Assembly (NCBI GenBank): GCA_964457545.1
Contig: CAYWEN010000002.1
Coordinates: forward strand, 1-64,000
DNA: 64,000 bases
Direction: 5' to 3'
Source: JAGGTJ01 sp964457545
GTDB lineage: Bacteria > Desulfobacterota > DSM-4660 > Desulfatiglandales > Desulfatiglandaceae
Positions 42,805-52,290 of this stretch are shown one piece after another. Within the stretch, counting starts at the first letter, position 1, and each line of letters starts with the position of its first letter. Both the position numbers and the translations under genes were made by a program. The notes under the pieces are model-generated. The model saw only the letters and a list, made by a program, of their open reading frames with translations. It was not told where the DNA came from and made no database searches.

Positions 42805-43422
42805 ATGAAACATAGACAGGAACAGTATAGTAAAATGTTACGGGTTGTGCGTACATCATACCTTTGCCTTGTTTTTGTTTTTTGCTTTGGCCTTTCTGCA
42901 CCTGCTGACATATACCGGTATGTGGATAAAAACGGGGTGTGGCATTTTACCAATGTCCCTACACATAACAGATACCGGTTATTCATAAAAACCGGCACGA
43001 ACAGATCTGCAGGTTATGCAGGCAGATGTATAAAAAAGTATGAATCTGTCATTACCGAGGCAGCAAACCGTTTCGGGGTTGATTCATCGTTGATAAAGGC
43101 GGTTATAAAAGCGGAGTCTGACTTTGACCATTATGCCGTCTCCCGCTGTGGTGCCCAGGGTCTGATGCAGCTTATGCCGCAAACAGCTTATGATATGGAG
43201 GTTGATGATCCTTTTAATCCTGCAGAAAACATATTTGGAGGCACACGTTATCTGAAAACCATGCTTGTGCGTTTTAAGAACAATATTGCACTGGCCTTAT
43301 CAGCCTACAATGCAGGTCCTGAAAATGTGGAAAAATATCATGATATTCCTCCCTTTCCTGAAACACGGGCCTTTATAAAAAAGGTCCTGAAATACTATCG
43401 TATATATAAGGCCGGCAAATAG
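42805..43422 (+). CDS. Periplasmic lytic transglycosylase with DUF4124-like N-terminus
   Basis: A 205-residue protein if started at ATG 42805 (AAGG upstream); other in-frame starts are ATG 42751, which overlaps the transaldolase stop, and ATG 42835. A signal peptide (VVRTSYLCLVFVFCFGLSAPA) leads to IYRYVDKNGVWHFTNVP, a DUF4124-like motif often found before SLT domains. The SLT domain (about 80-200) has SLIKAVIKAESDF with the catalytic Glu, SRCGAQGLMQLMPQTA and ALSAYNAGPENV. It should cleave peptidoglycan glycan strands to 1,6-anhydro-muramyl products in the periplasm. Confidence 0.9.
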   Translation: MKHRQEQYSKMLRVVRTSYLCLVFVFCFGLSAPADIYRYVDKNGVWHFTNVPTHNRYRLFIKTGTNRSAGYAGRCIKKYESVITEAANRFGVDSSLIKAVIKAESDFDHYAVSRCGAQGLMQLMPQTAYDMEVDDPFNPAENIFGGTRYLKTMLVRFKNNIALALSAYNAGPENVEKYHDIPPFPETRAFIKKVLKYYRIYKAGK

Positions 43423-43439
43423 TCTTTGCTAACGGACCG

Positions 43440-43480
43440 GGCCTTTCCATCCGTAAAACACCTTTCATGGATTTATTATC
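43440..43480 (+). repeat. Left-end fragment of the dispersed element
   Basis: GGCCTTTCCATCCGTAAAA, then CACCTTTCATGGATTTATT: the left end followed at once by an inverted copy of the core. The middle is missing. Confidence 0.5.
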
Positions 43481-43972
43481 CGTTAGGATACAGCTCCCAT
43501 CTTTTCGTATGATTTCTCTGAGATAAAACACAAATAATGATAAAAGGCATGATCTGGTTCTATATTTGATTTCCTGTCAGGAGATATGTTGTTTTGTATT
43601 TCCATGGATATTCAACCTGTTCTGATTATGTGCTGTATGGGAAAAATATTCTGTTACAGGAAAAAAATGCCCATTAACGCTGATATGTTTTTATAAAACC
43701 GGGTCATGGTGTTTTTTGCCAGCAGGTTAGCGACAAGGTTCATTGCCCTGTTGTCTGACAACAGGGGTTTTGTCCACGAATGATCAGACTCTGCAACTTT
43801 TGTTTTTTTCTGTGCTGCGCTGGATGCAGCGGACGGCAGCAGGTTGTGGAATAAGCGGGATGCTGTGTATGTTTCAGTATGATTCTCTGTATCCCGCATT
43901 GTTTCATTTTTTTTATGAAATATGAGACTTGATCTGTCGACAGAGGCTTGTGATATGGGTAACAGATAAAAG
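43481..43972. other. Gene-free stretch upstream of fliC
   Basis: About 490 bases without a gene. It contains one perfect 9-bp hairpin, CCCTGTTGT/ACAACAGGG at 43746-43766 with a 3-base loop, followed by GTTTTG; it may be a weak terminator for the preceding genes. Nothing else is recognised. Confidence 0.45.
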
Positions 43973-43989
43973 TGGCATACAGTTTGCTT
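43973..43989 (+). promoter_or_regulatory. Sigma-54 promoter of fliC
   Basis: TGGCATACAGTTTGCTT fits the -24/-12 consensus (TGGCAC-N5-TTGCA/T) with the GG and GC dinucleotides exactly 10 bases apart. It lies 157 bases upstream of the fliC start codon, giving a leader of about 145 bases. Flagellin genes under sigma-54 control are known in several Proteobacteria and Desulfobacterota. Confidence 0.8.
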
Positions 43990-44145
43990 GGGAAATAATT
44001 ACAAAACATGAAAAACAGTTTGATCTCCCTGGAGCTCACCCTCAAAAAGCAATCTTTCACAGGATCGGTGTTGAAGGGAAAGGTTGGCAAGGATCTTCAG
44101 GGAAATATACGGTAGATTTTTTTCAATATCAATGGAGGTAAAACT

Positions 44146-45006
44146 ATGGCGCTGCTTGCTATTAATCATAATATGATGGCCCTGTCAGCCTTTAACAACC
44201 TTACAAGGACTTATTCCACGTTGCACAAGTCCATAGATCGGCTATCCTCTGGCCTTCGAATCAATAATGCCTCGGATGATGCTGCTGGTTTGGCAATCAG
44301 GGAATTGATGCGTTCCGATATAGCAAGTCTGAACCAGGGTGTCAGAAATGCAAATGATGGTATATCACTGCTTCAGACAATGGATGGGGCAGCCCAGGTT
44401 GTTGATGAGAAACTTATCCGTATGAAAGAGCTTGCTGAACAGGCTGCGACAGGGACATACAGCAGTGCCCAGAGAGGGATGATAAATTATGAATTCAGTG
44501 CAATGAGAGACGAGATTGAGAGGATAGCCAGGGCTACGGATTTTAACGGAATTCATTTGTTGGCGGGCAGTGCAGGGCTGGGTTCGGATGGTTTTACTTC
44601 CAATACAGTTAAGATTCATTTTGGTACAGGCAATTCTAATACAGAGGATTTCTATTTTATCACTGCGCAGAACCTGACTTCTTCAGCGCTTGGTCTTGCA
44701 GGACTTTCTCTGACGTCTCCTCAAAGTGCTGCAAACGCCTTGCAGAGTATAGATGCAGCAATACTGAAAAAGGATGATGCCCGTGCCCATTTTGGCAGTC
44801 TGATGAACAGGCTTCAGGCAACTGCCACAAATCTTGTTACTCAGGCAGAAAATCTCCAGTCAGCAGAGTCGCAAATTTCAGATGTTGATGTTGCTCATGA
44901 AATGACCATCTTTGTCAATAATCAGATCAAATCCCAGTCGGCAGTTGCCATGCTGGCACAGGCAAATTCAATGCCTCAGATGGCACTTAAACTGTTAAAC
45001 GCTTGA
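44146..45006 (+). CDS. fliC: Flagellin (FliC)
   Basis: A 286-residue flagellar filament protein. The N-terminal D0/D1 helices (INHNMMALSAFNNL, LHKSIDRLSSGLRINNASDD, LNQGVRNANDGISLLQTMDG) and C-terminal helices (AENLQSAESQISDVDVAHEM, QSAVAMLAQANSMPQMALKLL) are strongly conserved. The central surface domain is short (about 145-205), so the filament should be thin or smooth. There is no signal peptide, as expected for type III export. GGAGG precedes the ATG, and a sigma-54 promoter is upstream. fliS, encoding its chaperone, follows. Confidence 0.97.
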   Translation: MALLAINHNMMALSAFNNLTRTYSTLHKSIDRLSSGLRINNASDDAAGLAIRELMRSDIASLNQGVRNANDGISLLQTMDGAAQVVDEKLIRMKELAEQAATGTYSSAQRGMINYEFSAMRDEIERIARATDFNGIHLLAGSAGLGSDGFTSNTVKIHFGTGNSNTEDFYFITAQNLTSSALGLAGLSLTSPQSAANALQSIDAAILKKDDARAHFGSLMNRLQATATNLVTQAENLQSAESQISDVDVAHEMTIFVNNQIKSQSAVAMLAQANSMPQMALKLLNA

Positions 45007-45116
45007 TCCTGTGTCATAAAAACCGAAAAAGACAAAAACACCGGTAGTATATCGGGTGCTTAGAGCAAATATGTTACAGGGCTGTTCATTTTTATTTTAT
45101 ATTAAGGAGAATAGAT

Positions 45117-45539
45117 ATGAATGTAGAGCATTGTCTTGAAAAAGACACGGATATGAATGTTCGTGGTGACATTAATCCTATCGATCCTATGCAGACGATT
45201 CTTATGGTCTATGACGGTGCCATCAAGTTTTTGAGCAGGGCGGTAGAGTATGCTGATGCTGGAGATATAAAGAACAAGAACATATATATAAACAAGGCTG
45301 CTGATATAATAGTTGAATTAAACAGATGCCTTGATATGGAAGTGGGAGGTGAGATTTCTGAAAATTTGAGAGCCATCTATGTGTTTATAGGTCGGCTGCT
45401 TGTAGAATCTTTTGCAACGGATAAGACATGGGGATTAAAGGAGAGTATAAAGATACTTTCCGAGCTGAAAGAAGGGTGGACATATGTTGCCAACAATATA
45501 AACAAGGCAACACAGCCATTAACAACGTTTGGAAACTGA
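45117..45539 (+). CDS. fliS: Flagellar export chaperone FliS
   Basis: A 140-residue helical protein that binds the C-terminus of flagellin and prevents premature polymerisation. IDPMQTILMVYDGAIKFLSRA (about residues 22-42), KNKNIYINKAADIIVELNRCLDME-type helix, GGEISENLRAIYVFIGRLLVE and WGLKESIKILSELKEGW match the family. A 13-residue N-terminal extension is present; ATG at 45153 is an alternative start. AAGGAGA precedes the chosen ATG. It is 110 bases downstream of fliC with no terminator seen between, so it is probably co-expressed. Confidence 0.92.
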   Translation: MNVEHCLEKDTDMNVRGDINPIDPMQTILMVYDGAIKFLSRAVEYADAGDIKNKNIYINKAADIIVELNRCLDMEVGGEISENLRAIYVFIGRLLVESFATDKTWGLKESIKILSELKEGWTYVANNINKATQPLTTFGN

Positions 45540-45583
45540 AGACGTAATATGAAATTGCAATCTGGTATTACAAAATCAGGCGG

Positions 45584-46696
45584 TTAAAGAGACAAGTATC
45601 TCCTGCCCTTCCAATATGCGCCTGTTCCTTTCCAGAAAGATATGGCGGAACTCCAGGTCATGGCAAGGTATAGGATGGCACATAACGGCAGGGTGATTGC
45701 TCTCAGCTTTGACAGCCTGTAAAAGCTGAGGGTTGGAATATATGTCGTTATCATAATGACAATTGTAATGCCTGAAAGATATGCAGATATTGATGACCCT
45801 GAAAACAGGTCCAGTAGCGGAATACAGAACATGATGATCATTGCGGCAGAAACCAGCAACAGGTATGCCAGTGAATGGTCAAGTTGGGTAAAAGCGGTTC
45901 TTGCCACCATGTTCCATATGGATGCAAAGTCATATGCCCTTAGACTGACAATACTGTGAGTGAGGCCCATCCATGTTTTATAACTGTGGTCCTTTACCCT
46001 TTTTGCAAGGGAACAGTCATCTATCAGCTCATTCTTGAGACTTTCAAAGCCGCCTGTGTGTTTTATGATTTTTGTTTTTGTCAGTATGCATCCTCCCGCA
46101 GCAGCCGCTACCCTGGAGGAGGGTCTGTTTGAAAGGGAAAAGGGATAGAGAAGTTTGAAAAAATATATAAAAGGGGGCATCAACAGCTTTTCCCAAAACG
46201 TCACCATTCTCAGTGAGGCCATAAGAGATATAAAATCAATGCCGGTTTCCATTTTGGTTAAGAGGGCATTTATTATGCCAGGCATAAGAAAGATATCGGC
46301 ATCCAACAGCATGACAAGTGGGGTATGAACATGCCTTATTCCCTGTTCAAGCGCCCATAGTTTGCCGCTCCATCCAGGGGGGGTGGGAGTGCCTTTTAAT
46401 ATTTTAAGACCAGGCATTCCCATGTTTCGGGCCCTTTTTAAGGTGTTGTCCGAGGAGCAATCATCAACAAGAACAACTTTGAACCCTTCTCCCTGTGCCT
46501 TTAATCCTGCAAGGGTGGTTTCAATTACATTTTCCTCGTTTCTTGCCGGAACAAGGATCGTTAAAATACTCAGATCCCTCTTTGCAGAAGTTGGTACAGA
46601 ATCCAGAACTTCCCGCGTACGCCAAGGTTGCCAGGGTAGTAACAGCAAGACAAGCCAGGCAGCAAATCCTGCTATAGAAAGATATATCCATATCAT
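45584..46696 (-). CDS. hpnB: Hopene-associated glycosyltransferase, HpnB-like
   Basis: A 370-residue membrane glycosyltransferase of family 2. An N-terminal membrane segment (IWIYLSIAGFAAWLVLLLLPW) precedes the catalytic domain: ILVPARNEENVIE, VVLVDDCSSDNT, TPPGWSGKLWALEQGI, LLDADI, and AAAAGGCILTKTKII with NELIDDCSLAKRVK. Three C-terminal membrane segments follow. The PPGWSGKLWAL and AAAAGGC/LIDDC-A motifs are those of HpnB from hopanoid clusters. It likely glycosylates a hopanoid or similar lipid (inference). No squalene-hopene cyclase gene is in the window. No clear ribosome site before the ATG. Confidence 0.8.
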   Translation of the reverse strand: MIWIYLSIAGFAAWLVLLLLPWQPWRTREVLDSVPTSAKRDLSILTILVPARNEENVIETTLAGLKAQGEGFKVVLVDDCSSDNTLKRARNMGMPGLKILKGTPTPPGWSGKLWALEQGIRHVHTPLVMLLDADIFLMPGIINALLTKMETGIDFISLMASLRMVTFWEKLLMPPFIYFFKLLYPFSLSNRPSSRVAAAAGGCILTKTKIIKHTGGFESLKNELIDDCSLAKRVKDHSYKTWMGLTHSIVSLRAYDFASIWNMVARTAFTQLDHSLAYLLLVSAAMIIMFCIPLLDLFSGSSISAYLSGITIVIMITTYIPTLSFYRLSKLRAITLPLCAILYLAMTWSSAISFWKGTGAYWKGRRYLSL

Positions 46697-46860
46697 TTTA
46701 TGCCATATAGCCGGTTTTTGAAAGGTTTTACCTGCCCTTTACCTGTTGTTGTATGTTTTGCAATTGCAACGGGCAGGTGTATATGGATTGAGTCAACATC
46801 TTTCGTCTGTTTGAAAGGACAAAAGGTGTTGACAATAACTGTTTGTTCGGGTTTTACGCA

Positions 46861-47481
46861 TTATCTCACAAAGGGGTTTATCCTCTTTTCGGTTCCAATG
46901 GTGGTCATGGGACCATGGCCGGGATATACCTTTATATCATCTCCAAGGGGAAACAGCCTTTCTTTTATACTTGATATAAGTGTCCTGAAATCTCCGCCGG
47001 GAAGATCTGTACGGCCTATTGAACCATAAAAGAGTGTATCTCCGGCAAAGACCACGCTGTCAGTAAACAGTGAGATTCCTCCCGGACTGTGACCGGGAGT
47101 ATGTATGACTTTTAGTGTGATTTCCCCGACATCTATCATGTCTCCGTGGCTGATTTCCATGTCAGGAGGAGGGGAGTTTTCTCCGTAAAGGCCAAAAGAC
47201 ATGGCATTTTCAGCCACCCTGCTTAACATCGGGGCATCAAGGCCATGAATCAGTATCTTTGCTCCGGTTGCATCTTTCAGCTCCTTATTGCCGCCGATAT
47301 GATCAAAATGGCCATGGGTATTTATTATATATTTTGCTTCAAGTCCTGATCTGTTCAATTCTTCCAATATGTTTTTTACATCTCCTCCCGGATCAATTAC
47401 AGCGGCTGTTTTTGTGTTTTTACATCCAACAATAAAACAGTTGGTCATAAGGGGACCAACAGCAAGTGCCTTGATAATCAT
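46861..47481 (-). CDS. Metallo-beta-lactamase-fold hydrolase (glyoxalase II-like)
   Basis: A 206-residue protein. The metal motif THGHFDHIGG (about residues 55-64, H-x-H-x-D-H), then HTPGHSPGGISLF near 130, FAGDTLFYGSIGRTDLPGG near 148 and VYPGHGP near 187 provide all metal ligands. The short form resembles YcbL/GloB-like hydroxyacylglutathione hydrolases; the substrate is not predictable, as many anaerobes lack glutathione. AAGGA precedes the ATG. It is followed by hpnB about 165 bases downstream. Confidence 0.9.
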   Translation of the reverse strand: MIIKALAVGPLMTNCFIVGCKNTKTAAVIDPGGDVKNILEELNRSGLEAKYIINTHGHFDHIGGNKELKDATGAKILIHGLDAPMLSRVAENAMSFGLYGENSPPPDMEISHGDMIDVGEITLKVIHTPGHSPGGISLFTDSVVFAGDTLFYGSIGRTDLPGGDFRTLISSIKERLFPLGDDIKVYPGHGPMTTIGTEKRINPFVR

Positions 47482-47659
47482 AATAAAATCCTTGTAAAAT
47501 TAATTGTCGTATTGTTTGGGCGGCGATTGCCGTATCAGAACCCCCTCTATAAGATAAGCCTGGGGCGCTGATGAATTTTTAGTCCGGAAATATTCAAAAG
47601 GAATCTTGCGAAAACATGCGGTTTCTGTCTGTTCTGTCGGATTGTTTCATGACGGCCTG

Positions 47660-48898
47660 TTATCCTGTTGTAAAAATATATGCAAAGACCTTTGCATCAG
47701 ACATGATATTGGATATAAGGCAGAACTCATCAGGCTGATGGGCAGAATCGGATACAGTGGACCAAACTGCTGCAGGCAGATTTGCCTGCCTGAAAAAGGC
47801 AGCTATTGTGCCTCCTCCAATACCCATAGGTTTTGCATCTCTTCCTGTTACTGCCTTGATTGCCCTGGAAAGGATCTTTACTACCGGTGAATCAACAGGT
47901 GTAGGATTCGGGGCATCGAGACGTTGAACAGGTTTGACATCTATCATGATTCCAGACATGTTTCCTGTTTTCCTGCATACATCCTTTATAAACCGGAGAA
48001 CCTCCTCCGTAGTGTATGAAGGCAGTATTCGGCAATCCATGTAAAATACATCTTTGCCCGGAATGGTGTTTACATTCTGGACATTTGACTCCACCTTTGT
48101 AGGTTCAAAGGTGGACAGGGGAGGGCTGAAGATATCGTCATGACAGGCAAATTTTTTCTTCAGGGCCTCATATAGGGTTACTGTCAGTTGTGCCATTGCC
48201 AAAAGGGTGTTTCTTCCTTTTTCAGGTGTGCTTGCATGACACTGTTGCCCTGTAACCGTGAATTTGAGCCATAGCATTGATTTTTCGGCTATTTCTATCA
48301 TGGTGCCATCTTCGTTTCCTCCGTCAGGGACAATAATTATATCGTTTTTACAGAACAGATCTCCATGGTGATTTAACAGAAAATCCAGGCCATATTTACT
48401 GCCTGTTTCTTCATCGGCAACAAGTACCAGGCCTGTTGACCTTGACAGCCTGTTTCTGTTTTCAAGTATGTATTTTATTGCAAGGTAAAAGCTGACAAAG
48501 CCATGTTGGTTGTCTTCAACGCCTCTGCCTGTTATACGATCCCCTTCCACAGTAACCCGGTAGGGATCAGCTTTCCACAAGGACAGATCGCCCGGAGGAA
48601 CAACGTCTGCATGACACAGTACCCATACTGTAGAGGTGTTGTCAGTCCCGTTCCATCTGACAACAAGATTTGGCCTTGTGCCTCCTTTTGCCCTGCTGTC
48701 AGGCGCCTCGTAGACTTTAATAAAATCGGGGTGCAGGTTATTCAGCAGGTTGTATATAAATTCTGTCTTGTCATGCTCGCCAGTGCCGCCATTTTCAGGG
48801 CCGAGTGCAACCTTTGATGTCAGTTCCGACTGAAGGTGTATTATTTCATCCCTGGAATTGTCTATCTGGTCAAATATTTTTTTTGTTTTGTTTGTCAT
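47660..48898 (-). CDS. M20-family metallopeptidase/deacylase
   Basis: A 412-residue zinc enzyme of the ArgE/DapE/CPG2 group. WVLCHADVVPPGD (about residues 92-104, first ligand His and the flexible Asp), GRGVEDNQHG (about 124-133), VADEETGSKYGLDFLL (about 160-175, catalytic Glu pair), VPDGGN, and AHQPDEFCLI near the C-terminus (last His) are present, with a dimerisation domain around 200-310 (GQQCHASTPEKGRN). It probably removes an acyl group or cleaves a small peptide. Succinyl-diaminopimelate desuccinylase is less likely, because DapL bypasses that step. Confidence 0.9.
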   Translation of the reverse strand: MTNKTKKIFDQIDNSRDEIIHLQSELTSKVALGPENGGTGEHDKTEFIYNLLNNLHPDFIKVYEAPDSRAKGGTRPNLVVRWNGTDNTSTVWVLCHADVVPPGDLSLWKADPYRVTVEGDRITGRGVEDNQHGFVSFYLAIKYILENRNRLSRSTGLVLVADEETGSKYGLDFLLNHHGDLFCKNDIIIVPDGGNEDGTMIEIAEKSMLWLKFTVTGQQCHASTPEKGRNTLLAMAQLTVTLYEALKKKFACHDDIFSPPLSTFEPTKVESNVQNVNTIPGKDVFYMDCRILPSYTTEEVLRFIKDVCRKTGNMSGIMIDVKPVQRLDAPNPTPVDSPVVKILSRAIKAVTGRDAKPMGIGGGTIAAFFRQANLPAAVWSTVSDSAHQPDEFCLISNIMSDAKVFAYIFTTG

Positions 48899-48927
48899 TG
48901 TTTTTTGTGTCTGTGATGAAGAATGTC

Positions 48928-48975
48928 TGATCTTTGCTTTTGCGGACCGAAACCCTTCAGTGTTCCGGATTAAGA
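48928..48975 (+). repeat. Fragment of the dispersed element
   Basis: TGCTTTTGCGGACCGAAACC followed by AGTGTTCCGGATTAAGACC resembles the right end. It lies next to the glmS stop codon. The match is short. Confidence 0.35.
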
Positions 48976-48976
48976 C

Positions 48977-50803
48977 CTATTCTACGGTTACGCTCTTTGC
49001 CAGATTTCTTGGTTTGTCAATATTCCTTTTTAAAAAATTGGCGCAGTAATATGCAAGCAGTTGGCAGGGGATAACTGTCAGGACAGGATACAAAAAATCC
49101 AGGGATGGAGGCACCTCAATTACATCATCCGCTATTTCTTTCAATCTCTCATCTCCCTCTGTAACAATGGCTATTACAGGGCCTTTTCTGCTCTTGATTT
49201 CCTGAATATTATTTACCATCTTGTCATGCATATCATCCTTTGGGGCAATGGCTACTGTAGGCATGTCCGGATTAATAAGGGCAATGGGGCCGTGCTTCAT
49301 TTCCCCTGCTGCGTAGCCCTCTGCGTGGATATAAGATACCTCTTTCAGTTTTAAAGCCCCTTCCATGGCTATTGGATAGTTGAACTTCCTGCCTATAAAC
49401 AGCCAGTTAGGGCAAGTATGGTATTTCTCTGCAATTGCCTGGATATGGTTTGCCTGTGCCAGGACATTTTGAACCAGGTCCGGGAGTAGCATAAGCCCCC
49501 TTATTGCCTCAAGGCCTTCTGTCAGGGAAAGGGTTTGATGCCGTCCTATCAGCAGGGCTATCAGAGTCAGAATTATAAGCTGTGAGGTAAAAATCTTGGT
49601 TGATGCCACTCCGATTTCCGGGCCTGCATGATTGTATACCCCTGCGTCGGTCTCTCTTGCAATTGAGCTGCCCACTACGTTTACAATTCCCAAAAGACTT
49701 GCGCCTTTTCTCCTTGCCTCTTTTATGGCTGCCAGTGTATCTGCTGTTTCTCCTGACTGGCTCAGTGCTATTATAAAGGTGTTTGGAGGAAAGTTGAACT
49801 TGCGGTATCTGAATTCGGATGCAAGTTCGATTTCCACATCTATTTCTGTCAGCTTTTCAAAACAGTATCTTCCGACATGTCCTGCATAATATGATGTGCC
49901 GCATGCAACAATTACTATGTGGCGGCAACCCTTTAATTTTTCCCATACGGGCATTATACCGCCAAGTTTGGGCACTCCTTCACTTGGTTCAAGGCGGCCT
50001 CTTATAGCATTTTCTATTGTGGCAGGCTGTTCGAATATCTCTTTAAGCATAAAGTGGGGGAAGCCGTTCAGCTCTGTATCCTCTGCAGACCACTCCACTG
50101 TTTCAGTATGTCTTTCCACCCGTTTTGCCTGGGCAGTGGAGATGTTAAAACCGTCCATGGTTAACGTGGCAAGCTCATTGTCTTTCAGGTGAACGACCTT
50201 CTTTGTATAACGTACCATTGCAGATATGTCAGAGGCTGCAAAATAACCGCTGTCACTAACACCTATAACAAGCGGACTTCCCCTTCTTGCAACAACAATT
50301 TCTTCCGGGGCATCCTGGTGTATGACAGCCAGTCCGAATGTCCCTTCCACTTCAGACATAACGGTTCTTACCGCCTTGTTGAGATCTCCGTTAAAATGTT
50401 TTGCAATCAGATGGGCAAGGACCTCGGTGTCTGTGTCAGAGACAAAGACCACGCCATTTTTCTCAAGATTCTTCTTCAGATTATAGTAATTTTCTATGAT
50501 TCCGTTGTGTATGACAAAGAGCTTCTTTTCCTGATCCGTCTGTGGATGGGCATTGTTTTCTGTTGGTTCACCATGGGTAGCCCATCTTGTATGTCCTATT
50601 CCTGTATGTCCTTCCATCTTTCTGCCATTTAGTTTGGCTTCAAGTTCTGTAATCTTGCCTACTGCCTTGCAGCATTCGATTCTGTCTCCATTGTGCACGG
50701 CTATGCCTGCAGAATCATAACCCCTGTATTCAAGCTGTTTAAGGCCTTCTATAAGTATCTGTTTGGCAGGTTTTTTTCCTATGTAACAGACTATTCCACA
50801 CAT
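48977..50803 (-). CDS. glmS: Glutamine-fructose-6-phosphate aminotransferase (GlmS)
   Basis: A 608-residue enzyme making glucosamine 6-phosphate, the first step to UDP-GlcNAc for peptidoglycan and lipopolysaccharide. The N-terminal amidotransferase has the catalytic Cys2 (CGIVCYIG) and HTRWATHGEPTENNAHP near 72. Two SIS domains follow (CGTSYYAGHVGRYCFE, SQSGETADTLAAIKEA, FIGRKFNYPIAMEGALKLKE) and the C-terminal end PRNLAKSVTVE is conserved. AGAGGAAA precedes the ATG. Length is normal. It follows serS by 146 bases on the same strand. Confidence 0.97.
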   Translation of the reverse strand: MCGIVCYIGKKPAKQILIEGLKQLEYRGYDSAGIAVHNGDRIECCKAVGKITELEAKLNGRKMEGHTGIGHTRWATHGEPTENNAHPQTDQEKKLFVIHNGIIENYYNLKKNLEKNGVVFVSDTDTEVLAHLIAKHFNGDLNKAVRTVMSEVEGTFGLAVIHQDAPEEIVVARRGSPLVIGVSDSGYFAASDISAMVRYTKKVVHLKDNELATLTMDGFNISTAQAKRVERHTETVEWSAEDTELNGFPHFMLKEIFEQPATIENAIRGRLEPSEGVPKLGGIMPVWEKLKGCRHIVIVACGTSYYAGHVGRYCFEKLTEIDVEIELASEFRYRKFNFPPNTFIIALSQSGETADTLAAIKEARRKGASLLGIVNVVGSSIARETDAGVYNHAGPEIGVASTKIFTSQLIILTLIALLIGRHQTLSLTEGLEAIRGLMLLPDLVQNVLAQANHIQAIAEKYHTCPNWLFIGRKFNYPIAMEGALKLKEVSYIHAEGYAAGEMKHGPIALINPDMPTVAIAPKDDMHDKMVNNIQEIKSRKGPVIAIVTEGDERLKEIADDVIEVPPSLDFLYPVLTVIPCQLLAYYCANFLKRNIDKPRNLAKSVTVE

Positions 50804-50949
50804 GATATGTTTTCCTCTTCAAATTGATATACTGGAAGATGTTTTTGTTTAGGGGCATTTGTACGTTTGTCATTAATAAAGACTTTTATATTGCGTTTCC
50901 CCTTGTTTTACTTGTTCATTCCAGGCCCGGGCACTGCGGAAAAGGACAT

Positions 50950-52227
50950 TTATGAACGTATGATATCTGTTCCACCCATATATGGCCTTAAAGGTTCAGG
51001 AACCATTATGCTGCCGTCAGGCTGTTGACAGTTCTCCATTATAGCTACTACGGTTCTTCCTATTGCAAGGCCGGAACCATTCAGTGTGTGTACCAGGGCC
51101 GTGCCTTTTGCACCGCTTTTTCTGAATCGTATATTTGCCCTTCGTGACTGGAAATCAAGAAAATTGCTGCATGATGATATCTCCCTGTAAAGGTTTTGAC
51201 CTGGCAGCCATACCTCGAGGTCATAGGTTTTGGCGGATGAAAAACCAAGATCACCTGTGCACAGGGTTACCACGCGGTAGGGAAGATTGAGGCGCTGCAG
51301 GATGTCCTCTGCATCGTTTGTCAGGTTTTCAAGTTCTTCCCATGAGTTGTCCGGATGTGAAAACTTGACCAGTTCCACCTTGTTAAACTGGTGCTGCCGT
51401 ATAAGACCTCTTGTATCTTTTCCATAGGAACCCGCCTCGGATCTGAAGCATGGCGTATAGGCAACATAGGAAACAGGGAGTTCATCCTCGTTAAGGATTT
51501 CTCCCCTGTGTATGTTTGTAACAGGAACCTCTGCAGTGGGTATTAGGTAAAGATCCCATCCTTCTATTTTAAAGAGATCGTCTGCAAATTTTGGAAGCTG
51601 GCCTGTTGCAGTCATGCTTTCTGTATTAACGAGAAATGGCGGCAGGACTTCCCTGTATCCATGTTCTTTTGTATGTATGTCCAGCATGAAGTTTATAAGC
51701 GCCCTTTCAAGTCTTGCTCCTGCACCTGTATAAATGGCAAACCTTGCCCCGGATATCTTTGCGGCGCGGGAAAAATCGAGAATGCCAAGCCGTTTTCCAA
51801 GCTCCCAGTGGGGCAGGGGTTTGAAGTCTGTCTTTGGAATGTCCCCTTTTATTCTCACTACGGTATTGTCTTTTTCATCAGTTCCAACAGGGACTGATTC
51901 ATGGGGGACATTGGGAAGAAGCATCATCAGTCTGTTAAACTCTTCCAGAATGTTTGAAAGCTCCTCATCCATTTTTTTTATGTCTGAGCCGAGCTCTTTC
52001 ATCTCTGCAATACGTAATGATGCGTCTTTCTTGTTTTTTTTGAGAAGCGCTATTTCCTTGCTTATCCTGTTACGCCGGTGTCTGAGTTCCTCAAGTTCAG
52101 TCAGTATTGTCCTTCTTTGATTGTCAAGAGAAAAAAATCTTGCAATGTCAACATTATTGCAATTCCTGTTTGATAACATCCTTTTGATTATTTCCGGGTT
52201 GTTTCTTGCAAATTTTATGTCCAGCAT
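50950..52227 (-). CDS. serS: Seryl-tRNA synthetase (SerS)
   Basis: A 425-residue class II aminoacyl-tRNA synthetase. The N-terminal long coiled coil (about 30-100, rich in Lys and Glu, ELEELRHRRNRISKEIALL) binds tRNA-Ser. The catalytic motifs are in order: motif 2 CFRSEAGSYGKDTRGLIRQHQF (shown with flanks; residues about 265-287), TAEVPVTN near 231, and motif 3 near the end (LAIGRTVVAIMENCQQPDG). It also charges tRNA-Sec, supplying the substrate of SelA in this genome. GGAG precedes the ATG. Length is normal. Confidence 0.97.
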   Translation of the reverse strand: MLDIKFARNNPEIIKRMLSNRNCNNVDIARFFSLDNQRRTILTELEELRHRRNRISKEIALLKKNKKDASLRIAEMKELGSDIKKMDEELSNILEEFNRLMMLLPNVPHESVPVGTDEKDNTVVRIKGDIPKTDFKPLPHWELGKRLGILDFSRAAKISGARFAIYTGAGARLERALINFMLDIHTKEHGYREVLPPFLVNTESMTATGQLPKFADDLFKIEGWDLYLIPTAEVPVTNIHRGEILNEDELPVSYVAYTPCFRSEAGSYGKDTRGLIRQHQFNKVELVKFSHPDNSWEELENLTNDAEDILQRLNLPYRVVTLCTGDLGFSSAKTYDLEVWLPGQNLYREISSCSNFLDFQSRRANIRFRKSGAKGTALVHTLNGSGLAIGRTVVAIMENCQQPDGSIMVPEPLRPYMGGTDIIRS

Positions 52228-52290
52228 AAGGGTGACTCCAGACTGTAATGGATATTAAGGTATGTTCGGAAAGTTAACAAACATATAATC

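Noticed and set aside
43929..44141. A 70-codon frame just before fliC
   Set aside because: It overlaps the sigma-54 promoter and leader, and its composition is not protein-like.
48977..50950. glmS leader examined for a glmS ribozyme
   Set aside because: The 146-base gap upstream of glmS shows no conserved ribozyme core; that ribozyme is typical of Firmicutes.
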